Shown here: positions 7,165-12,984 of the stretch, piece after piece
Layout of the letters: every line of letters begins with the position of its first letter
How positions within the stretch are numbered: position 1 is the first letter of the stretch
Virus record (IMG/VR): IMGVR_UViG_3300027712_000189
Coordinates: 1 to 20,498 of that record
Direction: 5' to 3' (one strand)
DNA length: 20,498 nucleotides
Source: a virus
Position numbers and translations under genes: made by a program
Notes under the pieces: generated by a model
The model's input: the letters and a program-made list of their open reading frames with translations, nothing else
What the model was told of the DNA's origin: nothing
The model's database searches: none

Positions 7165-7560
7165 TCACCTGTCAACATTGTCACTTGTCACCAGAGCCGG
7201 GGGTTTCGATGGACAAGGTAGGAAAATAGACTGACCCGATATTCTCCGTTTGTTACGAACTCCCGTGACAAAGCCCGTTGCCTCATAAAGCGCTCGCCAT
7301 TTGATAAACTCCTCCCAGACTGCACGGTTTGGGTTCTGGCATGTACGGGCTTCTCCGTTTTTCTTGAGCCAAAGAGGCCCGATGTAATAGGAATAATCAA
7401 AACGCCACCACCGGCCTTTGACGCATATTTCGGCACCGATTACCTCAGGGCCAGAAACGATGCAGGTTGGTGATAGGCGAATAGATTTCATGGCGTCGGC
7501 ATAAATTGCCCGGTCTCTCCCAGTGTCACACCACTGATTCAACCAGCTTTCGCCAATCAA
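7165..7560 (-). CDS. Hypothetical phage protein next to terminase
   Basis: A 131-residue frame whose only early start is TTG at 7560, preceded directly by an in-frame stop and a close AAGG; the first ATG is at 7491 (108 residues). The middle reads as a compact folded segment with many aromatic residues (VKGRWWRFDYSYYIGPLWLKKNG), then a Trp-rich helical section (RAVWEEFIKWRALYEATG) and a basic tail. I do not recognise a family. Its stop is 9 bases before the terS start. The stretch 7561-7714 upstream has only very short frames. The start is uncertain. Confidence 0.55.
   Translation of the reverse strand: MIGESWLNQWCDTGRDRAIYADAMKSIRLSPTCIVSGPEVIGAEICVKGRWWRFDYSYYIGPLWLKKNGEARTCQNPNRAVWEEFIKWRALYEATGFVTGVRNKRRISGQSIFLPCPSKPPALVTSDNVDR
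7170..7176 (-). promoter_or_regulatory. GTTGACA box, 14 bases before the GTG at 7155
   Basis: GTTGACA with the standard 14-base spacing to the terS start codon, here GTG. It is part of a cluster of four TGACA repeats between 7163 and 7191 and lies within the last codons of the upstream gene. Confidence 0.55.
7178..7191. repeat. 14-base direct repeat, copy 1
   Basis: TTGTCACTTGTCAC here is identical to 7988-8001. Each copy contains two TGTCAC units 7 bases apart and lies upstream of a minus-strand gene, so a regulator-binding site is plausible. Confidence 0.5.
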
Positions 7561-7714
7561 ACCTTAGAGGCATGAAGCCCCTTCGCAGGTGTCGCGCTCC
7601 AATTGGAGGAATAATAATCGTCTCTCCGAATTGTCACGCCTCACGGGTATCAGCGGCGTTCCTGTCTGGGCATTTTCCACCCTCCAGCGGGGCGTCTCGC
7701 ATAACGAAATTCAG
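7561..7714. other. Gap with no supported gene
   Basis: Only tiny minus-strand frames occur here, one of 7 codons with an SD-like GGAGGG before its ATG. No hairpin or promoter stands out. It could be a leader for the gene at 7560. Confidence 0.4.
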
Positions 7715-7963
7715 TTAAACTTCAGGAAGATTTGCGTCCTGAACAATTTCTCCCAAACACTTGCGAACCCAACTCACGGTCCGCTCGTCTAACGGAAAGG
7801 TCCCAAGGTCATCCCGTCCTTCCGGGTGATACTTCAAAGCTCCGCGCAAATTCTCGTCCAATTCCTGAAGGCAAAAACGAGAATCTCGGCCCTTAACAGC
7901 AAGAAGGTGCTCCTCAGCTTCATCCGGGTCGGACAGATCAAAAGTTAATGTAGCAATGGGCAT
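7715..7963 (-). CDS. Small conserved phage protein, 82 residues
   Basis: The product begins with a beta-like stretch (MPIATLTFDLSDPDEAEEHLLAVKG) and continues with ELDENLRGALKYHPEG. That pattern (F-L-D/E-rich, then A-K-G, then L-R-x-x-x-KY) recurs in small phage proteins of unknown function that I recognise by shape but cannot name. It is acidic, soluble and lacks cysteine motifs apart from scattered residues. The ATG at 7963 lacks a GTTGACA box at the usual distance. The nearest repeat upstream is the TTGTCACTTGTCAC copy at 7988-8001. Confidence 0.6.
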   Translation of the reverse strand: MPIATLTFDLSDPDEAEEHLLAVKGRDSRFCLQELDENLRGALKYHPEGRDDLGTFPLDERTVSWVRKCLGEIVQDANLPEV

Positions 7964-7987
7964 GTTTTACTTCGTATTACGTGGCAT

Positions 7988-8001
7988 TTGTCACTTGTCA
8001 C
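7988..8001. repeat. 14-base direct repeat, copy 2
   Basis: TTGTCACTTGTCAC, identical to 7178-7191, in the 98-base gap between two minus-strand genes. The same gap holds a short hairpin (CTGC-TTTA-GCAG near 8033). Confidence 0.5.
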
Positions 8002-8061
8002 TTAAAACTCCACACATAAGATCAAAGGCTACTGCTTTAGCAGGGACCTGTCTTTAGCGCG

Positions 8062-8403
8062 TCAAAAAGATTCCTTATCCACGGTGGTGGTGTTTTTTTC
8101 TGCACTATTTGTCAAACCAGTACAAGATTTAGACATTTTGCGCAGTGCGTTAAGGCATTTACGTCCGCAGCTTTTGTTTGTGGTTTTCCAACCCAGAAAT
8201 TGCTGACCGCACACTGCGCATTTGCATTTTGCTCTTTTTTCGGGCACTTTTGGGGCTGGGCTGGGTTCTGCCGTCCAGATCTTGCCGTCCAATTTAGCCT
8301 GGAGAATTGTGGCGGCAAAGTCTTCGTAGTCTGGCAGGCGGCGACGAAAAAACGGAGAACCAAGAGTGCGAGTGACTAGAAGTTGCCCGTTCATTTTGTT
8401 CAT
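8062..8403 (-). CDS. Small protein with a four-cysteine zinc-ribbon-like motif
   Basis: A 113-residue protein. Residues about 59-85 contain CKCAVCGQQF ... SCGRKC, a Cys-x2-Cys ... Cys-x3-Cys arrangement resembling a small zinc ribbon, followed by a basic helix (LNALRKMSK). The N-terminal half has an acidic helix (YEDFAATILQAKLDGKIW). Two starts are possible: ATG at 8403, with a GTTGACA box at the standard 14-base distance, and ATG at 8394, with GGGGAG 9 bases upstream. I keep 8403 because of the box, but this is the one late gene with a usable SD as well. It marks the border between the SD-driven and box-driven regions. Function is unknown; DNA or RNA binding is likely. Confidence 0.6.
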   Translation of the reverse strand: MNKMNGQLLVTRTLGSPFFRRRLPDYEDFAATILQAKLDGKIWTAEPSPAPKVPEKRAKCKCAVCGQQFLGWKTTNKSCGRKCLNALRKMSKSCTGLTNSAEKNTTTVDKESF

Positions 8404-8408
8404 CTCCC

Positions 8409-8579
8409 CTAACTGCCTGTCAACGCCGGTTTGGCTGCTCCTTTCAGCCTACGACGCCACCCAACAGGCTCAGAAATTTTCTTCTGCCAAAGTTCAAGAG
8501 CTTTACGTACGTCGTCAAAACCACCGGGAGGAAACCGAGCAACGCGACGATCCATGGGGATAAATTGACGAGAGTTCAT
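8409..8579 (-). CDS. Small basic protein, 56 residues
   Basis: The ATG at 8579 overlaps the preceding stop as ATGA. A longer frame from 8663 is open but would overlap the upstream gene by 88 bases, so I reject that start. The product is basic (RRVARFPPGG, GWRRRLKGAAKP) with one helical stretch (FDDVRKALELWQKKI). Function not recognised. Confidence 0.6.
   Translation of the reverse strand: MNSRQFIPMDRRVARFPPGGFDDVRKALELWQKKISEPVGWRRRLKGAAKPALTGS
8418..8424 (-). promoter_or_regulatory. GTTGACA box, 14 bases before the start at 8403
   Basis: The rightmost copy of the box, inside the last codons of the preceding gene, with the same 14-base spacing to ATG. Confidence 0.5.
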
Positions 8580-8746
8580 GGTTGGTAATTGGCAATGATC
8601 TTTGACTGCTCGGCAATGGTGCGCTCTAGCTGCTCTAGGCGGTCCGCTGCCTCCATAAGACACAGCGAGGGCACATCGTCGGGCGACTGAATGTCGTTGG
8701 CCAAGATGCGGAGAGCCGATGCTATGGTTGCTGTTGAGGTGCTCAT
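8576..8746 (-). CDS. Small helical protein, 56 residues
   Basis: A short frame from ATG 8746 to TGA 8576. It overlaps both neighbours by 4 bases (ATGA), which strongly supports it as a gene. The product has an acidic middle (NDIQSPDDVPSLCLMEAADRL) and a coiled-coil-like end (LEQLERTIAEQSKIIANY). The motif S-P-D-D followed by a helical stretch is shared with the gene at 9212-9391 (QSPDDTTLLCVLRLLA), so the two may be distant paralogues. Function unknown; typical of small early phage proteins. Confidence 0.65.
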   Translation of the reverse strand: MSTSTATIASALRILANDIQSPDDVPSLCLMEAADRLEQLERTIAEQSKIIANYQP

Positions 8747-8964
8747 TTCAACGCCTCCCGCGCAATAGCCCGCACCGCGTCCATGCGATCATGCGGCGTT
8801 ATCGTCCAGTCACAGTCAGCCAAGCGTTGCAGGGCGCTTCTTGCCTCTCTCAGCTCGGTTGTCAAAGTCTCAACACGGCAGAGCATATGCATGTAATTTT
8901 GTAGATGTTCATCTGAACGACTCGTCATGCGCTTTAACTCCGCTTGTAATTCAGCTTTCTTCAT
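8743..8964 (-). CDS. Small coiled-coil protein, 73 residues
   Basis: I chose the ATG at 8964: it forms ATGA with the preceding stop and has GGGAGG 8 bases upstream; a TTG at 8979 is less likely. The product is mostly helical and charged (KKAELQAELKRMTSRSDEHLQNY, then VETLTTELREARSALQRLA), ending in DWTITPHDRMDAVRAIAREALK. No known domain. Coupled by 4-base overlaps on both sides. Confidence 0.65.
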   Translation of the reverse strand: MKKAELQAELKRMTSRSDEHLQNYMHMLCRVETLTTELREARSALQRLADCDWTITPHDRMDAVRAIAREALK

Positions 8965-9215
8965 TTTGGCGCCTCCCAAAGTCCCAGCGTCCGCAAAAAC
9001 GCTTCTGCGCGTTGTCTGGCTGTTGACCTAAACTCAAGCCCTCCCTGCGACGGCAGATTGTACTTCATCGTCCACAACTCGCCATCCGGGAGAGTTTCCT
9101 CCGCTTGGTGCATCGCGTTTAGATCGGTGCAAAAGTCAGCTCCTCCACAATTTACTGGCTTATAATTCCACCCACAAGCCTCCGCAATTGCCGCGTTGAT
9201 CTGTTCGTCGGTCAT
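8961..9215 (-). CDS. Phage ABA-sandwich family protein
   Basis: An 84-residue protein starting MTDEQINAAIAEACGW and containing DLNAMHQAEETL and TARQRAEAFLRTLGLW. These are the hallmarks of a small, widespread phage protein family with an alpha-beta-alpha sandwich fold (the Phage_ABA_S type), of unknown function. SD GGAGG precedes the ATG by 8 bases. It sits in a run of genes joined by ATGA overlaps. Family call is from memory of the motifs and is fairly secure; molecular role is unknown. Confidence 0.75.
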   Translation of the reverse strand: MTDEQINAAIAEACGWNYKPVNCGGADFCTDLNAMHQAEETLPDGELWTMKYNLPSQGGLEFRSTARQRAEAFLRTLGLWEAPK

Positions 9216-9391
9216 TTGTTTTTTTCCTCCTCACGTTCAATGGCCCTGTGCATTTCGTCCGCTTTGAGCTCGTAGCAGACCGCTAGAAGCCGCAGCACGC
9301 ACAGCAGCGTGGTGTCGTCGGGTGACTGGGCAAAATCACGCACGTAGGGGTCAATGCGGCTTAATGTTTTGTTATCGTTATTTTCGTTCAT
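9212..9391 (-). CDS. Small protein, 59 residues
   Basis: A short gene from ATG 9391 to TGA 9212, with a GGAGG-type SD 7 bases before the ATG and 4-base overlaps at both ends. The first ten residues are Asn-rich, then SPDDTTLLCVLRLLAVCYELKADE and a charged tail (EREEEKNK). Similar in layout to the gene at 8576-8746 (SPDD plus helix). Function unknown. Confidence 0.65.
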   Translation of the reverse strand: MNENNDNKTLSRIDPYVRDFAQSPDDTTLLCVLRLLAVCYELKADEMHRAIEREEEKNK

Positions 9392-9855
9392 AAATTTGCC
9401 TCCACAATTTCCAACAACTGCGCGTGCAGGTGCTCAATGCTGCCGTCATTGATTATGCTCTGGTCGCTGCGAATCGCCAGTTGCCCGGCCTCTGACTCGT
9501 GATTGCCAACCTCCAACCCCTCGCGTACCACCCGGACGATGATCCCGCCCTCAGCGCGGATGAAGTCGGTTTCGTTTTGAAACCTCACATCGGTAAACAC
9601 GCATGGCCTGCCACGCATTGCCGCCCGTGCGTGATTGATCCAGTGTTCCGGCTCATATGCCCGCATCGCCATGCCAAGATCGCAAAGCAGCCGACGCCCT
9701 CTGTCGTCCTTGCGTCCGTCCCATCCAAGGTATATTGCCCGACCCTTTAAAGCGTCGGCAAATGCCACCCGTTTCCAGCCTCGGTCCATGAGTGCTAGTG
9801 CCGCCGTATCTTTACCCGAGCCCGCAAGCCCGATTAGTCCTATGTGACGTTTCAT
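9388..9855 (-). CDS. Deoxynucleoside monophosphate kinase
   Basis: This enzyme phosphorylates dNMPs to feed phage DNA synthesis. It has a P-loop GLAGSGKDT at residues 9-17, the phage-type DVRFQNE segment in the middle and a late HESE region (NHESEAGQL) where substrate-binding residues are expected. At 155 residues it is short compared with T4 gp1 but normal for the small phage and prophage versions. It overlaps neighbours by ATGA at both ends, in an operon of replication genes. A strong match by motif; exact nucleotide preference cannot be read. Confidence 0.88.
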   Translation of the reverse strand: MKRHIGLIGLAGSGKDTAALALMDRGWKRVAFADALKGRAIYLGWDGRKDDRGRRLLCDLGMAMRAYEPEHWINHARAAMRGRPCVFTDVRFQNETDFIRAEGGIIVRVVREGLEVGNHESEAGQLAIRSDQSIINDGSIEHLHAQLLEIVEANL

Positions 9856-10655
9856 TTTAATTTTAGCTTTTGCACAACTTTTAGCCCGGCGATCACTGGG
9901 ACTTCTTCGTACGCCGAGACGCGCTCCAGCATTGCCAAAATTTCCCGACGCCTTGGACTGAGTTCAACAAGCCCTGGCATCTGCTCGTAAAGCGCGTGGA
10001 TGTCCTCGATCTCGTAGTCCAACACCGCTTTTGTCCCTGCCACGGCAGGTGCGACAAACCGGGTCGCCTCAAGCGCTAATTTTGCCTGCGCTTCGGCCCT
10101 AGCCATTGCCTGCTCGGCTGCTAGACGCTCGGCTGCTGCTGCCTGATCTTGACGAGCCAAATCGGCTTGACGCGTTTCGACTTGTTGCGCTTCGGCAGCA
10201 ATTCGCGCCCTCTCGGCTGCTGCTATTGCTTCAATGCGTCGGGCTTCTTCGGCTGCGGCCCTAGCTGCCTCTTCTGCTGCTTTTCGCTCACGCTCGGCTG
10301 CATCTCGTCGTTTGCGCTCTTGCTCGGCAGCGTAAGCCTGCCCAAGCACCGTGATGCGCTTTTCTTCGCGTGCGCAGTCTTCACCAAACTTTTCAGCCGC
10401 TTCGTCAATTTTACGGCCAAGCTCAATGACCGGCTCTTTGACTGCCTTCCTTGACTTTTCAAGTTGAACTCGAAAAGCAGCAAGCTCTTTGACGACCACT
10501 CGAGCAGCATCAAGATCTTCGGTAGACGTCACGGATAAAATTGGCGCAGAAAGGGCCAAAAGGCTTTTCTTCAGCTCAATGGCTTCGAGCTTCAAACTGA
10601 GTCCATAGCCTGGGCCGGTTAAACTCAGGACGGTTTGTGGAATGATCTCGCTCAT
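9852..10655 (-). CDS. Coiled-coil protein, DUF1351-like
   Basis: A 267-residue protein with a globular start, a long Ala/Glu/Arg coiled coil (about residues 105-190) and a compact C-terminal domain (AVLDYEIEDIHALYEQMPGLVELSPRRREILAMLER). The N-terminal EKSRKAVKEPVIELGRKID segment is typical of DUF1351 and similar phage proteins found next to recombination and ssDNA-handling genes. These are often thought to work with Erf/RecT-type annealing proteins or nucleases, though their role is unproven. SD GGAGG precedes the ATG at 10655, which overlaps the upstream stop as ATGA. Confidence 0.7.
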   Translation of the reverse strand: MSEIIPQTVLSLTGPGYGLSLKLEAIELKKSLLALSAPILSVTSTEDLDAARVVVKELAAFRVQLEKSRKAVKEPVIELGRKIDEAAEKFGEDCAREEKRITVLGQAYAAEQERKRRDAAERERKAAEEAARAAAEEARRIEAIAAAERARIAAEAQQVETRQADLARQDQAAAAERLAAEQAMARAEAQAKLALEATRFVAPAVAGTKAVLDYEIEDIHALYEQMPGLVELSPRRREILAMLERVSAYEEVPVIAGLKVVQKLKLK

Positions 10656-10867
10656 TCGCGCTCCTCCAGTCCGCTAAGGTCAAGTATTTCCCCGAGCTCG
10701 ATACCACACAGCTCACCAAATGCTGCTTGGCGTAGTGCTTCACGTTGCACTGCCTCTTTTTCGCATTTGGTAACAAACTTTTGCAGCAGGTTGTTAAGTG
10801 ATAAAATTTCTTTATCCTTCGCCACGCAAGCTGCCTTTAATTCGCTAATAATTTCTTCGTTACTCAT
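10652..10867 (-). CDS. Small helical protein, 71 residues
   Basis: I chose the ATG at 10867, which forms ATGA with the initiator stop; a longer frame to 10900 would intrude 37 bases into that gene. The product is a single predicted coiled coil (SELKAACVAKDKEILSLNNLL, then KCEKEAVQREALRQAAFGEL) with an acidic end. No domain recognised. Its place between initiator and DUF1351-like genes suggests an accessory replication or recombination role, which is inference. Confidence 0.6.
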   Translation of the reverse strand: MSNEEIISELKAACVAKDKEILSLNNLLQKFVTKCEKEAVQREALRQAAFGELCGIELGEILDLSGLEERE

Positions 10868-11478
10868 AATCTTTCCATCAAAGCTTTGTTGCGAAAACAA
10901 GCTGGTATTGGGTTGAAGTCGACGGGCACCACATTTTCTTCGGGCTGAGAATTGGCAGGCCTCAAGCCTGGCATATTCTCGTGGCTGGCTTTCTTTTCTT
11001 CTTCTATAGAGTCCCGGGGCCTTGAGGGCCCGGGCTCTATATTTCTTTCTTTCTTTATAGTGGGCCTCTCTGGCCCACAGGGGTCGGGCCTCTCTGGCCC
11101 ATTAGTAGGGCCACTCTGGCCCATGTTAATGGGCCACTCTGGCCCATTTAAGTGGGCCTCTGTGGCCCGTGATGCGCTCTGCAATGTGTACCTGTTGCGA
11201 GAATGAATTTCGTGTAAATTTCGCCCAGATCTTACCGCTACAAATCCACCTTTTATAAGATCCGATAAACAACGAGTTACGGTGCGCACACCAACTCCTG
11301 CAACCTTCGCCAATTGTTCGCGACTTGCTGAAAACGACTCTTTCTTTTCAATATCTCGGCTCTCAAAGTGGCAAAGCGCGATGTAAACCGCGACACGTTC
11401 GCCACCAAGAGCAGCAACGCCCAAAAGGGTTTCGTGGTTAAACCAACCAAATGGTCCATCCTTCGTAGTGCGTTTCAT
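10864..11478 (-). CDS. Replication initiator, winged-helix, O-like
   Basis: A 204-residue DNA-binding protein. Residues about 10-95 read as a winged helix-turn-helix of the type used by phage replication proteins (GWFNHETLLGVAALGGERVAVYIAL, then SASREQLAKVAGVGVRTVTRCLSDL with KGGFVAVRSG as the wing). Residues about 110-145 are an unusual Gly/Pro-rich stretch repeating 'GPE(R/W)P', because the DNA there consists of five iterons. The C-terminus is acidic then short and basic. The gene lies directly after the helicase gene, with ATGA overlaps at both ends. As in lambda O, the origin appears to be inside the initiator gene. An alternative is a helicase loader, but the winged-helix fold and iterons favour initiator. 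Confidence 0.75.
   Translation of the reverse strand: MKRTTKDGPFGWFNHETLLGVAALGGERVAVYIALCHFESRDIEKKESFSASREQLAKVAGVGVRTVTRCLSDLIKGGFVAVRSGRNLHEIHSRNRYTLQSASRATEAHLNGPEWPINMGQSGPTNGPERPDPCGPERPTIKKERNIEPGPSRPRDSIEEEKKASHENMPGLRPANSQPEENVVPVDFNPIPACFRNKALMERL
11005..11041. repeat. Large imperfect GC-rich palindrome beside the origin
   Basis: TATAGAG at the left and CTCTATA at the right bracket CCCGGGGCC / GGGCCCGGG, with single-base bulges and a short TGA centre. It can form a long hairpin or cruciform. It adjoins a T-rich tract (11043-11058, TTTCTTTCTTTCTTT) on the way to the iterons. Confidence 0.7.
11062..11168. other. Putative replication origin: five iterons of GGGCCNCTCTGGCCC
   Basis: Copies start at 11062, 11086, 11108, 11131 and 11154, giving spacings of 24, 22, 23 and 23 bases, about two helical turns. 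Each copy is itself an inverted repeat (GGGCC-5-GGCCC); the last has one change (GGGCCTCTGTGGCCC). They lie within the initiator gene. A T-rich tract (11043-11058) that could melt easily and a GC-rich palindrome (11005-11041) lie beside them, as expected for a lambda-type origin. Confidence 0.72.
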
Positions 11479-12806
11479 TTCGCTTTCTCCTTCTTTCCTT
11501 TAGCGTCTGCGTCAATCTGGGGCGGGCCTGTCTGGGCCCAATAATTGCCTTCAAGGCGTGGTACCTTGGCGTGCCGAATGAAAATCTCTGCGGCATCCTT
11601 GTGAGGGGGCTCCCAATTCATCATCCCAGCCCGAGTTCGGCGCTTAGTCGCAGCCAGGCGAAATGTGGGAGGCGCACCTTCCTCGGCTTCGACTCGGTCT
11701 ACCGTCAAAACGTCTCGCGCCCAGTTGGCCCATGCGCTGGAGCCGTAAGACGAGTAAGCCCCGGGCTTGGCATCCTTCACGGGCTTCGGAACGTGGTTGA
11801 TGAGCACAAACAACACGCCGGTCTCGTTGCTGATCCTGTTGAGCGCATGACAAAAACTAGATGCCGTCTCTTGGTCGCTCATGTCCCCGCCGATGTAGTT
11901 CATTATCGGATCGATCCAAACGATGTCGGGTTTGTAACGGTGGATATGTCCTCGAACGATGACCAAAAACTCAGCACCGGACGTTTCATTTTCCCGAATG
12001 ATAGTGAGTCTTTGCCCAAGCAACTGCTCCTTTGCTGGTGTCATTTGGCTGGCGACCATTTCATGCTTGAGAACGCCTCGGAGAGTGTCTGCCATATCAC
12101 CAAGGTCGTTTTCAGCCTGGATAATTAACGAGCTGAGCGCCCGCCGAGCGGGAATGTTAAACGCCAGCGTTTGCAGCGCGATTTCGTCGAGCTGGTCCCA
12201 CATCGCCCAACAAATTGCTAGCTGCATGTTGAGCGAACTTTTACCAATGCCGGTCGAGCCAGCGATCATCAGCGACCCGCCCTTGCACAACCACCGATTT
12301 TTGCCGAGTAGCCAGTCTGGGTCGGCGGCTTGGTTGAAGTCTAACAGCTCGCGGACGGTCTGCTGCCGGATCTTCTGAACCTTGCCTTTTTGCAGGCGCT
12401 CCACGTCATCGCGTAACGACTCAAGCGCTGTGTCGATATCGCCGCCAAGATCGCTTTGAGCAGCATTCAGCGCTGTGTTGAGTCCTCGCCATTGCTCACA
12501 CTTTTGAAGCGTGTGGCACCAACCGGCAAAGCCACCAATGATCGGACACTCCACCCAAAGCTCGGTAAGTTGAGCCATGGTCCAACCTCGGGAGCCCATA
12601 AAGGTCGCCAGAGACACTGGATCAGCTTCGCCACCGGACTGGGACACTCGAAGCAACTCGCCAAAGAGCGCAGCATGATCCGGGTTGTAGAAACTCTGAG
12701 TCGAAATGCCATTTTCGGTGGCAATTTGCATGCTCTTTTGCAAGTCATTGAGCAGGCAAGAGAGCGCACCGCGTTCGGCGTTTTGGTCGTTACTCTGCGC
12801 GTTCAT
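11475..12806 (-). CDS. Replicative DNA helicase, DnaB-N plus RepA-like ATPase
   Basis: A 443-residue protein that probably unwinds the phage origin. Residues 1-140 look like a DnaB N-terminal domain (NAERGALSCLLNDLQKSM ... FYNPDHAALFGELL). Residues about 165-400 are a RecA-fold ATPase of the RepA/AAA_25 type, with Walker A GSTGIGKS (183-190), Walker B DIVWIDPIMNYIGGD and the sensor-type LFVLINHVPKP. The C-terminus is basic (KGKKEKAK). It is a shorter, diverged relative of DnaB; RepA-like hexameric helicase is the alternative name. The gene is followed by the initiator gene with an ATGA overlap, a helicase-initiator pair typical of phages. It begins within the last 17 bases of the previous gene. 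Confidence 0.85.
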   Translation of the reverse strand: MNAQSNDQNAERGALSCLLNDLQKSMQIATENGISTQSFYNPDHAALFGELLRVSQSGGEADPVSLATFMGSRGWTMAQLTELWVECPIIGGFAGWCHTLQKCEQWRGLNTALNAAQSDLGGDIDTALESLRDDVERLQKGKVQKIRQQTVRELLDFNQAADPDWLLGKNRWLCKGGSLMIAGSTGIGKSSLNMQLAICWAMWDQLDEIALQTLAFNIPARRALSSLIIQAENDLGDMADTLRGVLKHEMVASQMTPAKEQLLGQRLTIIRENETSGAEFLVIVRGHIHRYKPDIVWIDPIMNYIGGDMSDQETASSFCHALNRISNETGVLFVLINHVPKPVKDAKPGAYSSYGSSAWANWARDVLTVDRVEAEEGAPPTFRLAATKRRTRAGMMNWEPPHKDAAEIFIRHAKVPRLEGNYWAQTGPPQIDADAKGKKEKAK

Positions 12807-12984
12807 TTTGCTTTAGATAGTCAAAACACTTGGGTGGCGCTGCGTGCAGGGTGCCTGCGAAAATCTTGAGTGCCTGGGCGAGAGTGCCGGTGGCCGGATC
12901 AATTGGGACGAGGTCGACAAATTGGGTCGCGTCGGCGAGCTCCTTGGCTATGCGATAAGCTTCGACTAGGTCGGGCTCAGTCAT
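12790..12984 (-). CDS. Small protein before helicase, 64 residues
   Basis: The ATG at 12984 overlaps the preceding stop by 8 bases. A longer frame starts at 13026, but it lies inside the upstream gene and is less likely. The product is helical (DLVEAYRIAKELADATQFVDLV), then Gly/Thr-rich, with a basic end (PPKCFDYLKQNERAE). No domain recognised. Its tail overlaps the helicase start by 17 bases. Confidence 0.6.
   Translation of the reverse strand: MTEPDLVEAYRIAKELADATQFVDLVPIDPATGTLAQALKIFAGTLHAAPPKCFDYLKQNERAE

Noticed and set aside
225-8424. GTTGACA as ordinary -35 promoter boxes
   Set aside because: No -10-like hexamer at 16-18 bases; that position falls inside the coding sequences, and the distance is fixed to the start codon instead.
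11571-12128. 185-residue plus-strand frame antisense to the helicase
   Set aside because: Opposes a clear helicase with Walker motifs; composition is that of a shadow frame.
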